A DNA stretch of 35,005 nucleotides from Candidatus Nomurabacteria bacterium (GCA_026395915.1 JAPLXU010000014.1:45596-80600); one strand, 5' to 3'. Positions 24,094 through 32,409 are shown, counted from the first letter of the stretch. Numbers and translations: made by a program. Notes: a model not told the origin generated them from the letters alone.

Positions 24094-24896
24094 TGAATAT
24101 TTCGAAGCATTTAGATAAAAATAATTTACATCATGCGTACTTGATAGAAGGGGATCGGAACGAAGTCGTGCCGGAGATTTTGAGTTTTTGCGAGAGTTTG
24201 GATATCAAGACTTCTGGTAATCCAGATTTTTGTCATATCGTGATCGATAATTTCAAAATTGACGAAGCGTTTGATTTGCGCGCGATGTCTTCTGATAAAG
24301 GATTTTCTTCATCAAAAAAAATATTTCTGATTTGCGTTAACAGTTTTTCTCTTGATGCGGAAAATGTTTTGTTGAAGATGTTTGAAGAGCCGATAGAAAA
24401 TACGCATTTTTTTCTTGTGGTTCCAGATGTTAATTCTCTTTTGAAAACTCTTGTTTCTAGATTTTATTTTATTTCTGCAAGGCAACCTGCCCGTAATGCT
24501 TCGCATAGCGATGCAGGCGGGGACATAGTTAGAGATACAGAAGATGCAGAAAAATTTATTGCTATGCCTTTACAAAAGAGGATTGATTTTTTGAAAGAAT
24601 TTCTGGCTGGACCGGAAGAAGAGGATGAGGAGGGAAATGAAATTGCTGTTTTAGATTCTACTCGTTCAAAAGCCTTGAAATTTCTAAACGCACTGGAAAT
24701 TGTACTACATAGCAAATTTGCAAAGAATTTCTCCGGCTTGACCCTTCCCGGAGTACCGGGTGGGACCCACACCGTTCAAAATCCTTTGCAAATTTGCTTG
24801 CAACATTTTTTCAAAGTTCGTAAGTTTCTCCGCATGCCTGGGTCTTCAGCAAAAACCTTGATGGAATCCGTGGCAATATTGATTCCAAATTTGTGA
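24093..24896 (+). CDS. holB: DNA polymerase III delta-prime-like subunit
   Basis: A 267-aa clamp-loader-type protein. Start LHHAYLIEGDRNEVVPEI corresponds to the HAYLF..G region of HolB without a Walker A loop; then DEAFDLRAMSSDKGFSSSKK, VNSFSLDAENVLLKMFEEPI and THFFLVVPDVNSLLKTLVSR follow the family pattern (NALLKxLEEP; SRC-like). The start overlaps the mreB stop. Two palindromic inserts stay in frame: residues 132-143 (PARNASHSDAGG) and about 207-235 (FAKNFSGLTLPGVPGGTHTV). The C-terminal RKFLRMPGSSAKTLMESVAI is a usual ending for these proteins. Confidence 0.82.
   Translation: MNISKHLDKNNLHHAYLIEGDRNEVVPEILSFCESLDIKTSGNPDFCHIVIDNFKIDEAFDLRAMSSDKGFSSSKKIFLICVNSFSLDAENVLLKMFEEPIENTHFFLVVPDVNSLLKTLVSRFYFISARQPARNASHSDAGGDIVRDTEDAEKFIAMPLQKRIDFLKEFLAGPEEEDEEGNEIAVLDSTRSKALKFLNALEIVLHSKFAKNFSGLTLPGVPGGTHTVQNPLQICLQHFFKVRKFLRMPGSSAKTLMESVAILIPNL
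24486..24522. repeat. 37-nt in-gene palindromic element, copy in holB
   Basis: Identical to the atpB copy at 35 of 37 positions (changes CGC to CGT and AGT to AGC, both silent) and read in the same frame as PARNASHSDAGG. It falls just after the conserved SRFYFISAR segment. Confidence 0.87.
24711..24798. repeat. GC-rich core in inverted arms, in frame inside holB
   Basis: The arms AGCAAATTTGCAAAGAATTT (24711-24730) and its complement at 24779-24798 match at 19 of 20 positions. The 48-nt core contains CCC-tt-CCCGG-agta-CCGGG-t-GGG. This is the same plan as the intergenic elements at 6851 and 14637, but inside a gene and without breaking the frame. Confidence 0.75.
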
Positions 24897-24979
24897 TATA
24901 ATAGACGAAACAAAAGAGGCTAAAACTTTTCGGTATCGTGCCGAAATGGTCAATGGTTTCTTGAAAGAAAGCTGTTCTT
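24897..24979 (+). promoter_or_regulatory. Extended -10 promoter and ~70-nt leader
   Basis: TGA-TATAAT (box 24897-24902) begins right at the holB stop. The leader contains a hairpin TTTCGG/CCGAAA and ends CTGTTCTT before the ATG. No ribosome-binding sequence is evident. Confidence 0.5.
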
Positions 24980-25321
24980 ATGAAGATATTTAGAATCTGC
25001 ATTCCGCGAGTGGTCCGACAAAAAAACGGGTTTGTTGGAATGCCTGAAATGCTCGATACGCTACGACGCAGCGCTCGAAGGTTAGTTGCATGTCATCCTA
25101 ACGAATACGCTCTAATCCATCAACAAGAAATTGTTGGAGTCGCTTCCTTCAAAGATGGTGTCAATGAAGGTTACCGGCGCTTTGGGTTGGAGCCGTTTCT
25201 TGTGCAATCGGTCCAAGAAGTGGTCAAGCCAGTGAGGGTAAAAACTTGGCGAGATCTTGTGTCTATTGTTGGGGACTTTTTCTGTGGGAATCTTTTTGTT
25301 ACTTTTCGTCCTCAGCTTTAG
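24980..25321 (+). CDS. Small protein, possibly DUF5678-like
   Basis: A 113-aa protein with a basic N-terminus (MKIFRICIPRVVRQKN). Its central segment NEYALIHQQEIVGVASFKDG, then VNEGYRRFGLEPFLVQSV, is reminiscent of the short DUF5678 fold (a strand pair carrying a 'given value' loop, then helix and strand). The match is weak. It has its own extended -10 promoter with a structured leader and a strong terminator after it, so it is monocistronic. Confidence 0.5.
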   Translation: MKIFRICIPRVVRQKNGFVGMPEMLDTLRRSARRLVACHPNEYALIHQQEIVGVASFKDGVNEGYRRFGLEPFLVQSVQEVVKPVRVKTWRDLVSIVGDFFCGNLFVTFRPQL

Positions 25322-25347
25322 AACTCCAAACTCGAGGAAACAACTCA

Positions 25348-25390
25348 GAACCTAACATGAGGGGGACCTCGGTTAGGTTCTTCTCATTTT
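25348..25390 (+). terminator. Terminator before frr
   Basis: GAACCTAAC (25348-25356) pairs with GTTAGGTTC (25372-25380), with an inner GAGG/CCTC stem, followed by TTCTCATTTT. Confidence 0.8.
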
Positions 25391-25417
25391 TACACACTTT
25401 TTTATTTGTGATACAAT
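25389..25417 (+). promoter_or_regulatory. frr promoter, leaderless type
   Basis: TTTACA (25389-25394), a 17-bp spacer and extended TGA-TACAAT (box 25412-25417), ending 6 nt before the ATG. The -35 overlaps the terminator T tract of the previous gene. Confidence 0.65.
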
Positions 25418-25423
25418 ACAAAT

Positions 25424-25975
25424 ATGCAATACAATTTTTCAAATTTTAAGACGGAGCTTAAAAAGGTAGGTGATTTTTTGAGTAAGGAGTATGGCCAACT
25501 AAATATTGGACGTGCTTCGCCTATGATTTTGGACGGTGTTTCTGTCGAGTCTTATGGTTCACGCGTTCCTATGAAAAATGTCGCCTCCGTCACCATCGAA
25601 GATCCGAAAACTCTACGCATAGCTCCTTGGGATAAAAGTCAAATCAAGGAAATCGAAAAGGCAATAGCCGCCGCCAATCTCGGACTTTCTGTTGCGACTG
25701 ATGACCTCGGCATTAGAGTTGTTTTTCCTCAATTAACTGCCGAGACGAGACAATCTCTCGTAAAAGTTTTGAAAGAAAAATTGGAAGAACAGAGGATCAC
25801 AGTGCGTCGTGAACGCGAACGCATTTGGAAGGATGTGGAAGCAAAAGAAAAAGACGGAAAATTAACTGAAGACGAAAAATTTAAAGCTAAAGATGAGTTG
25901 CAAAAAATCATTGATGAAGTCAATAGGAATCTAGAGGCAAGTTTCGAGAAAAAACAGAAGGAAGTGATGGGATAA
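25424..25975 (+). CDS. frr: Ribosome recycling factor
   Basis: A 183-aa RRF that splits the post-termination ribosome together with EF-G. Family features: LNIGRASPMILDGVSVESYG near 25-44, SRVPMKNVASVTIEDPKTL, a hinge, and a long helical arm with RRERERIWKDVEAKEKDGKL. The length is normal. rseP follows after 7 nt. Confidence 0.96.
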   Translation: MQYNFSNFKTELKKVGDFLSKEYGQLNIGRASPMILDGVSVESYGSRVPMKNVASVTIEDPKTLRIAPWDKSQIKEIEKAIAAANLGLSVATDDLGIRVVFPQLTAETRQSLVKVLKEKLEEQRITVRRERERIWKDVEAKEKDGKLTEDEKFKAKDELQKIIDEVNRNLEASFEKKQKEVMG

Positions 25976-25982
25976 GATCGTT

Positions 25983-27086
25983 ATGAGTATCATTATTTTT
26001 ATCATAATTTTGCTTGTGCTTGTGCTCGTCCATGAGTTTGGACATTTTTTTACCGCGAAAAGGTTTGGCATTCGAGTTGATGAATTCGGTTTCGGTTTTC
26101 CTCCAAAATTATTTGGCAAAAAATATGGGGAAACGGAATACAGCCTAAATCTTTTGCCGATAGGGGGCTTTGTGAAAATTTTCGGCGAAAATCCGGATGA
26201 AGAAAACACAAATGGGCCGGATGCGAGCAGGAGCTTTGTCAACAAACCAAAATGGCAACAAGCTATCGTTTTGTTTGCCGGAGTCTTCGCGAATTTTCTT
26301 TTGGCTTGGCTTTTATTTTCTATCGGTTTTATGTCTGGACTTCCGACATCAGTCGGCAGTGAACCCGCAGGTTATAAATTGAACAATGTAAATTTGACTG
26401 TAGTTTCAGTTTCTCCAAAATCTCCAGCCGAAGTAGCAGGTCTCAAATCCGGTGACAAAATAATGAGTATAAAAAGTGACAATGATTCTGTTTCTGATAT
26501 AAATCCGGATACATTAAAATCTTTCATTTTATCTCATGGTGATAAAAAAATCGATGTCGGCTATATTCGTGGGCAAAACAATGAAGTTCATTCTGTCATC
26601 ATTACTCCAACTATAAACAAGACAGACAATCAGCCTGAAATTGGTATTTCGATGGACATGATCGGCACTGCTAAATTGCCCTTTTTTATGGCTTTAAAGG
26701 AGGGAATGACATTGACGTGGTTTGTCGCAAAAAGCACAGTTATAGGGCTTTATACGCTTATTATAGGGGGTATACATGGGAAAACTGACTTGCTTGCCTC
26801 GGTTACTGGCCCCGTCGGAATGGTGGGTATTGTGGGTGACGCTTTTCAATTCGGTTTCGTTTATCTTCTTTCCTTCGCCGCGCTTATTTCCGTCAATCTT
26901 GCAATCATAAATCTACTTCCATTTCCGGCTCTCGACGGCGGACGGCTCTTCTTTCTACTTATTGAAAAAATAAAAGGCTCGCGTCTGAATCCAAAGTTTG
27001 CCAATTGGGCGAACATGATCGGTTTCGGCATTTTGATATTGCTCATGGTTGTTGTGACTTTTCACGATATAGTGAAATTATTTTGA
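25983..27086 (+). CDS. rseP: Site-2 membrane metalloprotease, RseP/RasP family
   Basis: A 367-aa intramembrane zinc protease that cuts membrane anchors such as anti-sigma factors. The zinc site HEFGH at residues 17-21 lies in the first helix, and the second ligand region NLLPFPALDGGRLFFL is near 298-313. One PDZ domain sits at about 130-215 (VVSVSPKSPAEVAGLKSGDK); E. coli RseP has two. Other helices are at about 95-118 and 335-360. Paired with frr. Confidence 0.94.
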   Translation: MSIIIFIIILLVLVLVHEFGHFFTAKRFGIRVDEFGFGFPPKLFGKKYGETEYSLNLLPIGGFVKIFGENPDEENTNGPDASRSFVNKPKWQQAIVLFAGVFANFLLAWLLFSIGFMSGLPTSVGSEPAGYKLNNVNLTVVSVSPKSPAEVAGLKSGDKIMSIKSDNDSVSDINPDTLKSFILSHGDKKIDVGYIRGQNNEVHSVIITPTINKTDNQPEIGISMDMIGTAKLPFFMALKEGMTLTWFVAKSTVIGLYTLIIGGIHGKTDLLASVTGPVGMVGIVGDAFQFGFVYLLSFAALISVNLAIINLLPFPALDGGRLFFLLIEKIKGSRLNPKFANWANMIGFGILILLMVVVTFHDIVKLF

Positions 27087-27143
27087 CCTCACCCCCAGCC
27101 CCTCTCCTTGACAAGGAGAGGGTGGCCGAAGGTCGGGTGAGGT
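27086..27143. repeat. Intergenic palindromic repeat, ACCTCA...TGAGGT family, copy 2
   Basis: The ends ACCTCACCC (27086-27094) and GGGTGAGGT (27135-27143) are complementary. Inside is CCCTCTCCTT/AAGGAGAGGG. It shares its ends with the element at 10426-10502. It lies directly at the rseP stop codon, 6 nt before the next gene. Confidence 0.75.
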
Positions 27144-27149
27144 GAATTT

Positions 27150-28862
27150 ATGGAATATAAATCACAAAATATAATATGTCAGAATTGTAAGAAAGATTTC
27201 ACGATAGAGCCGGATGATTTTGGATTTTATGAAAAAATAAAAGTTCCGCCACCGACTTTTTGTCCGGAATGTAGATTGGTTCGACGTTTGATGTGGCGTA
27301 ATGAACATTCGCTTTTTCGCCGTCCAAATAGCGCACCGGGCGAATCAAGTACACATATTTCCATTTATCATCCTGACGCAAAAATAATTTCGTACGACAA
27401 AGAGATGTGGTGGGGCGACAAGTGGGATCCGTGCGATTATGGAACTGATTATGATTTCTCTCGTCCGTTTTTTGAACAATTTAAGGAACTTTTAAAACGA
27501 GTGCCACACTTAACATTATCCGATTCAAAATCTGTCAATGCTAGATTCTGTAATGTTACAGTGGAGATGAAAAATTGTTATCTTATCAGCGCAGGCTGGG
27601 CTAGTGAAGATTCGATGTATTGTAACAAAATTGAAAAATGTAAATTTACTCATGATTCTTATATTTGTTTTAGTATAGAATTAGGATATGAAAATATTTA
27701 TTGTAAAAATTCAAGCCGATTGTTTTTCTCTAGAGAAAGTGAAGGTTGTTTAGATTCATATTTTTTGTACGATTGCAGAAATTGTTCTAACTGTATCCTG
27801 TGTACAAATTCGAGAAACAAAAGTTACTGTATAGAAAATGTTCAGTATACAAGAGAAGAATACTTAAAAAAGAAAGATGAACTTGCTCTAAATACTTGTC
27901 TTGGTGTTGAAAAAGCAAAAATAAAATTTGAAAAATTATGGCAGGAAGCTTTTCATAAACATTTAAAGCTTATTAATACAAATAATGTAGTAGGCGATCA
28001 TGTATCTAATTCAAGAGATTGTTTTTACGTGTTTGATATTAATGGCGAAGCTGAAAATTCCAAGTACGCAAATTGGGGCATACAAGGACTTAAAGATTCC
28101 TATGATGTTGGTCCAGGTTGTGGAAGTTCAGAATTGACATATGAAAGCGTAAGTATAGGAGTATCTAGTAATAGATGTTTTTTTAATGCGACAACATGGT
28201 ATTCCTCCAATGTTTTTTATAGTTTTATGATGAACAATTGTCATTATTGTTTCGGTTGCGCGGAGATGAATGGAAAACAATATTGTATTTTTAATAAACA
28301 ATATACTAAAGAGGAATATGAAACGTTGGTACCAAAAATTATTAAGCAGATGAAAGAGATGCCATACATAGACAAGAAAGGTAATTCATACGGCTTCGGC
28401 GAGTTTTTTCCTCCTGAAATTTCGCCTTTCGCTTATAACGAAACCGTGGCACAGGATTATTTTCCGATAAATGAAAAAGTAGCTGAAGCAAAAGGCTATC
28501 TCTGGAGGGAATATGTTCCGAACGCTTATAAAACCACAATCAAAGGTAAAGATTTGCCTCAAACTATCGCCGAAGTGGATGATTCGATACTCGACGAAGT
28601 CATCGAGTGCGAAATTACTAAAAAGCCTTTTAAAATTCTCGAGCAAGAATTAAGTTTTTACAAAAGGCTCGACTTGCCTCTGCCTTCGATTCATCCGGAC
28701 GAGAGACACAACAGGCGTTTGAAATTGCGCAACCCGATGATTTTGCGAAAGAGAATGTGTTTCTTTGGAGACAAAGAAGTTTTTACGACTTACTTGCCGG
28801 AATCGGAAGGCGGTCCGAAAAAAGTAGTTTGCACAGAGCATTACAATCAAGAGATTTACTAA
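27150..28862 (+). CDS. Large cysteine-rich zinc-ribbon protein, unknown function
   Basis: A 570-aa soluble protein. Residues 10-41 form a Cys4 zinc ribbon (C10xxC13 and C38PEC41), followed by RLVRRLMWRNEHSLFRR. The middle (about 115-400) has a cysteine every 5-20 residues with repeated patterns, including two related segments YCIENVQYTREEYLKK and YCIFNKQYTKEEYETL. The region from Cys487 repeats the N-terminal domain (CEITKKPF, FYKRLDLPLPSIHPDERHNR) with the same 28-residue spacing, but the ligands have become C..T and H..E. A last CFFGDKEVFTTY...VVCTEH ribbon-like unit ends the protein. I associate proteins with this N-terminus with Parcubacteria; no function is known to me. Confidence 0.75.
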   Translation: MEYKSQNIICQNCKKDFTIEPDDFGFYEKIKVPPPTFCPECRLVRRLMWRNEHSLFRRPNSAPGESSTHISIYHPDAKIISYDKEMWWGDKWDPCDYGTDYDFSRPFFEQFKELLKRVPHLTLSDSKSVNARFCNVTVEMKNCYLISAGWASEDSMYCNKIEKCKFTHDSYICFSIELGYENIYCKNSSRLFFSRESEGCLDSYFLYDCRNCSNCILCTNSRNKSYCIENVQYTREEYLKKKDELALNTCLGVEKAKIKFEKLWQEAFHKHLKLINTNNVVGDHVSNSRDCFYVFDINGEAENSKYANWGIQGLKDSYDVGPGCGSSELTYESVSIGVSSNRCFFNATTWYSSNVFYSFMMNNCHYCFGCAEMNGKQYCIFNKQYTKEEYETLVPKIIKQMKEMPYIDKKGNSYGFGEFFPPEISPFAYNETVAQDYFPINEKVAEAKGYLWREYVPNAYKTTIKGKDLPQTIAEVDDSILDEVIECEITKKPFKILEQELSFYKRLDLPLPSIHPDERHNRRLKLRNPMILRKRMCFFGDKEVFTTYLPESEGGPKKVVCTEHYNQEIY

Positions 28863-28894
28863 AAAATATAATTTTGAAAAAAAACAAAATAGAG

Positions 28895-28900
28895 TATACT
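28895..28900 (+). promoter_or_regulatory. ddl -10 box, leaderless
   Basis: TATACT ends 6 nt before the ATG at 28907. A TTGAAA lies 15 bp upstream (28874-28879). Confidence 0.55.
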
Positions 28901-28906
28901 ATCCAA

Positions 28907-29878
28907 ATGGCAAAGAAAAAGATCAAAGTGGGGGTGCTTTTTGGCGGTAAGTCAGCTGAACATGAGGTTTCAATAAATTCAGCAAATAATGTCATCAAGG
29001 CGCTCGATGAAACAAAATATCAAATAACTCCAATAAAAATAAGCAAAAATGGTAAATTTAAATTTGAAGTTCTAAAGAATTTTGATGTTATTTTTCCAGT
29101 CTTGCACGGGCCGTTCGGCGAAGATGGCAGTATGCAGGGACTCTTGAAACTTGCTGGAGTGCCTTATGTCGGCGCGGGGGTTTTGGGTTCGGCAGTTGGG
29201 ATGGATAAAGACATAATGAAAAAACTTTTGAGAGAAGCAGGAATTCCGATTGGGGAATTTTTGACTTTACGCTCTGTAAAAGAAATGTCGTTTGGTGAAG
29301 TTAAAAGAAAAATTGGCTTACCGTTATTTATAAAGCCGGCGAATCTTGGTTCTTCAGTCGGTATCAGCAAAGTAAAAAATGAAAGTGAATGGAATACTGC
29401 TCTTGAAAACGCTTTCCAGTATGATTCTAAAGTTGTTGTCGAGGAATACATCAAAGGCAGGGAAATCGAATGCGCGGTGTTGGGCAACGAAAATCCTGTC
29501 GCTTCTATCCCCGGCGAAGTGATCGTGAACAGCGAATTTTATTCTTACGAAGCGAAATATATAGATGAAAATGGCGCATCTGTGCAAATTCCAGCTAAAC
29601 TTCCAGACGATACTGTAAAAAAAATCAAAGAGCTCGCAGTGAAAACTTTTAAGACGCTCAATTGCGAAGGTTTGGGTCGGGTGGATTTTTTCTTGAAAGA
29701 AAATGGCGAGATTTTTGTAAACGAAATAAATACCTTGCCGGGATTTACCAACATAAGCATGTACCCGAAATTATGGGAGGCGAGCGGTTTGCCTGTATCA
29801 AAACTCATAGACAAATTGATAGAGCTTGCCATGGAACGATTCGAGAAAGAACAAAAATTAAAAACTACCGTCGCCTGA
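28907..29878 (+). CDS. ddl: D-alanine--D-alanine ligase
   Basis: Joins two D-alanines for the peptidoglycan stem peptide. The 323-aa ATP-grasp enzyme shows GVLFGGKSAEHEVS near 9-22, FPVLHGPFGEDGSMQGLLKL, the ATP-grasp segment GLPLFIKPANLGSSVGI, EEYIKGREIECAVLG, the substrate-side Tyr in FYSYEAKY, and the Mg-binding end FVNEINTLPGFT. The frame extends upstream to 28757, overlapping the previous gene, but MAKKKIKVGVLFGG at 28907 is the family N-terminus and fits the promoter. alr and murI follow. Confidence 0.95.
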   Translation: MAKKKIKVGVLFGGKSAEHEVSINSANNVIKALDETKYQITPIKISKNGKFKFEVLKNFDVIFPVLHGPFGEDGSMQGLLKLAGVPYVGAGVLGSAVGMDKDIMKKLLREAGIPIGEFLTLRSVKEMSFGEVKRKIGLPLFIKPANLGSSVGISKVKNESEWNTALENAFQYDSKVVVEEYIKGREIECAVLGNENPVASIPGEVIVNSEFYSYEAKYIDENGASVQIPAKLPDDTVKKIKELAVKTFKTLNCEGLGRVDFFLKENGEIFVNEINTLPGFTNISMYPKLWEASGLPVSKLIDKLIELAMERFEKEQKLKTTVA

Positions 29879-29885
29879 AGATATC

Positions 29886-31022
29886 GTGAAAAACAATTTC
29901 CCTCTTTCTTATATCGAACTTTCTAAAAAAAATTTGATTCATAATATCAAGCAGTTTCGAAGTTTGGCAAAAAAGGGGACGAAGTTTTCTGTGGCTATCA
30001 AAGGCAATGCTTATGGTCATGGGCAGAATGAGATCGCAAAAATTCTTGAACCTTATGTGGATTATTTTCAAGTGAATAGTGTGGAGGAACTCGAGTTGTT
30101 GCGAAAGGTGAGTAAGAAGAAAGTTCTTCTTTTGGGATATGTTCAGAAAAGTGATATGAAAAAAGCTATGCAACTCGGATGCATTCTATCTGTATTTTCG
30201 TTAGAACAATTAAAACATATTTCAGCCATGGCTGAAATATGTAAAATGGTTCAGGAAGTCCATATACCTGTCGATGCATATTTAGGAAGGGAAGGATTTT
30301 TGATAAATGAATTGTCTGATTTGTTTAAAGAAATTAAAAAGTACAGGAATGTTAATTTTTCTGGTCTTTATGCGCATTTTGCTAATATCGAAGACACTCG
30401 CGATTTTTCTCACGCGCAAAAACAGATTGGAGAATACGAAAAAGCTTTGAAAATAGCCGGTGATTTTGGTTTTGAAAAGTTGGAGACCCATATTTCTGCT
30501 ACGTCTGGTCTCCTAGTATATGAAAAAAATCTTGGCATAAATTCTCTCATACGTTTGGGTATTGGAGTTTACGGCATGTGGCCGTCGGAACATATTAAAA
30601 AAATGTATGAAAATAAAATAAAGCTCAAACCCATGTTGTCGTGGAAAACAAAAATAGCTCAAGTAAAAACTTTGCCTAAAGGAAGTACGATTGGTTACGG
30701 ATTGACTTATAAGACAAAAGAAGAGACAAAAATCGCGATTATTCCACAGGGCTATGCCGACGGTTTTGTTAGAGATTTTTCAAATAGAGGGGAAGTATTG
30801 ATAGATGGCACAAGATGCAAGGTTCTCGGTAGGGTGTCGATGAATATGTTTGCAGTTGGTTTGAGTCATCTGCCTAAAGTGAAAATCGAAGACGAAGTTA
30901 TAATTTTGGGACAGCAGGGCAAGGAGGAAATAACAGCAGAAGAAATGGCTAGTTTGGCTGATACTATCAATTATGAAATAACTACCCGCATTAGTTCTTT
31001 ATTGCCAAGAATAATTAATTAA
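29886..31022 (+). CDS. alr: Alanine racemase (divergent active-site loop)
   Basis: PLP-dependent L/D-alanine racemase feeding Ddl. In the 378-aa protein, PLP Lys39 is in AIKGNAYGHG, catalytic Tyr271 in TIGYGLTY, and GRVSMNM is present. The loop normally reading (H)LKVDTGMxRLG is HIPVDAYLGREGF here (126-138). The Lys that is carbamylated in classical Alr is Pro128 and TGM is AYL, so substrate range or mechanism details may differ. A perfect 28-bp palindrome lies just before this loop (codons ~111-119). GTG start, 7 nt after ddl; murI starts 4 nt later. Confidence 0.88.
   Translation: MKNNFPLSYIELSKKNLIHNIKQFRSLAKKGTKFSVAIKGNAYGHGQNEIAKILEPYVDYFQVNSVEELELLRKVSKKKVLLLGYVQKSDMKKAMQLGCILSVFSLEQLKHISAMAEICKMVQEVHIPVDAYLGREGFLINELSDLFKEIKKYRNVNFSGLYAHFANIEDTRDFSHAQKQIGEYEKALKIAGDFGFEKLETHISATSGLLVYEKNLGINSLIRLGIGVYGMWPSEHIKKMYENKIKLKPMLSWKTKIAQVKTLPKGSTIGYGLTYKTKEETKIAIIPQGYADGFVRDFSNRGEVLIDGTRCKVLGRVSMNMFAVGLSHLPKVKIEDEVIILGQQGKEEITAEEMASLADTINYEITTRISSLLPRIIN
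30215..30242. repeat. Perfect 28-bp palindrome inside alr
   Basis: The half-site ACATATTTCAGCCA is followed by its exact complement. It encodes about HISAMAEIC and leaves the frame open. Such a perfect palindrome is not expected by chance in 35 kb. Confidence 0.85.
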
Positions 31023-31026
31023 TCAA

Positions 31027-31830
31027 ATGAAAAACAACAAAAAAAATAATCAGCCGATCGGAGTTTTTGATTCGGGAGTAGGGGGGCTCTCTGTGTTGAA
31101 AGAATTAGAGCATTTATTGCCGAACGAAGATTTCATATTTTTGGCTGACCAGCTCTATCTTCCTTACGGCGAAAAGAATAAAAAAGAACTTATTTCGCGT
31201 GTTTCAAAAATCACTGATTATTTTATTCACCAGCACAATATCAAAATGATGATTATGGCGTGCAATACCGCCACTTCAAATACAATAGATGATTTGCGAA
31301 AAAAATATTCTTTTCCAATCGTTGGCACTATCCCTGCCGTGAAAGTGGCTGCCGAGAAAACAAAAACAGGAACAATTGCTGTTATTTCGACTGTAGCAAC
31401 TTCGAAAAGTCAGGCTTTAAAAAAACTTATCAACAACTATTGTCAGAGCATGCATGTATTGAATATCGGCTGTAAAAATCTTGTTGAGATGGTGGAGCGG
31501 GGTCTGCCTTCTGTCGTAGATAAATTACTTTTAGAATATTTAGAGCCAGTAGTGGATTCCAATGCGGATTATCTTGTTTTAGGTTGCACTCATTATCCTT
31601 TTCTTAAAAAAAATATCAAAAAAATCGTTGGTCGAAAGGTTAAATTCTTGGATAGCGGAAAGGCTATTGCCAAACGCGCTAGATTCTTGCTGGTGACAAA
31701 CTCTATGGTAAATAATCAAAAGAAACATGGTAAAACTTCATATTTTACAACTCTCGACCCGTCAAAATTTTCAAAAACAGCCAATCTTTTATTAAAGAGT
31801 AAAATCATAGCGAAAAAGGCAAAGGTTTAA
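31027..31830 (+). CDS. murI: Glutamate racemase
   Basis: Makes D-glutamate for peptidoglycan. In the 267-aa cofactor-independent racemase, the N-terminal GVFDSGVGGLSVL gives Asp15/Ser16; the two catalytic cysteines are Cys79 in MACNTAT and Cys186 in LGCTHYP. Third gene of ddl-alr-murI, with 4-nt spacing, so the D-amino-acid supply for wall synthesis is co-expressed. Confidence 0.95.
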   Translation: MKNNKKNNQPIGVFDSGVGGLSVLKELEHLLPNEDFIFLADQLYLPYGEKNKKELISRVSKITDYFIHQHNIKMMIMACNTATSNTIDDLRKKYSFPIVGTIPAVKVAAEKTKTGTIAVISTVATSKSQALKKLINNYCQSMHVLNIGCKNLVEMVERGLPSVVDKLLLEYLEPVVDSNADYLVLGCTHYPFLKKNIKKIVGRKVKFLDSGKAIAKRARFLLVTNSMVNNQKKHGKTSYFTTLDPSKFSKTANLLLKSKIIAKKAKV

Positions 31831-31837
31831 AGTATTA

Positions 31838-31866
31838 TTGCTTTTTATTAACTTTTATACTATTCT
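31838..31866 (+). promoter_or_regulatory. rpmG promoter, leaderless type
   Basis: TTGCTT (31838-31843), a 17-bp spacer and TATTCT (31861-31866), ending 6 nt before the ATG at 31873. Confidence 0.6.
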
Positions 31867-31872
31867 ATATAT

Positions 31873-32031
31873 ATGTCACAAGATAGACTTATAAAACTTG
31901 CCTGCGGGACTTGCAAACGCGTAAATTACTGGTCCAGCAAAAATAAGAAACTCGTTACTAAAAAAATCGAGCTCAAAAAGTATTGCAAATGGTGCCGAAA
32001 GCAGACCAAGCATAAAGAGGTGAAAAAATAA
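31873..32031 (+). CDS. rpmG: 50S ribosomal protein L33
   Basis: A 52-aa zinc-ribbon L33. It reads MSQDRLIKLACGTCKRVNYW, then SSKNKKLVTKKIELKKYCKW, then CRKQTKHKEVKK, with the ligand pairs CxxC (CGTC) and CxxC (CKWC), the zinc-binding form. Basic and of normal length. Own leaderless promoter; a weak hairpin (CAAGC/GCTTG) follows its stop. Confidence 0.93.
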   Translation: MSQDRLIKLACGTCKRVNYWSSKNKKLVTKKIELKKYCKWCRKQTKHKEVKK

Positions 32032-32071
32032 CTCAAGCTTTTCTAGCGCTTGTTATTAAAAATGTAGTTGA

Positions 32072-32077
32072 TATAAT
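32072..32077 (+). promoter_or_regulatory. Promoter of the two-component cluster
   Basis: An extended TGA-TATAAT box about 48 nt before the ATG of the 91-aa gene. The leader of ~40 nt contains no clear structure. Confidence 0.5.
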
Positions 32078-32125
32078 AATCTTATTAAAAAGATAAGGTC
32101 GATTTAGTGTGCTATTTTTAAAAAT

Positions 32126-32401
32126 ATGGAATTAGAAAATATTGAAAAATACAAAGCGTTACTTTCTGAAATAATTGCAAAACAGTCTATTATATTAGGA
32201 CCAGAAATTTCTGTGCTAAAAGCAAGAAATGTTCCGGGATTAACGATCAATGATGCGGGTACGGTTACAGATATCAAAGGAGACGGGAATGCCGCATTGC
32301 AACAGCTAGTAAACGCTTATGTTGAGTTGTCGGGCATGATTGTCAAAAATGCTCTAGGTTCAATCTTTGAAAAATATCCGGGAATTAATAGGGTCGAATA
32401 G
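32126..32401 (+). CDS. Small protein of a two-component operon, unknown
   Basis: A 91-aa soluble, helical protein: LENIEKYKALLSEIIAKQSI, then ILGPEISVLKARNVPGLTIN, a short turn (DIKGDGNAALQQLV) and a final helix. It starts the operon, 8 nt before the histidine kinase gene. It could be a sensor partner or regulator of the kinase; no known family is recognised. Confidence 0.6.
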   Translation: MELENIEKYKALLSEIIAKQSIILGPEISVLKARNVPGLTINDAGTVTDIKGDGNAALQQLVNAYVELSGMIVKNALGSIFEKYPGINRVE

Positions 32402-32409
32402 GAGATTTC

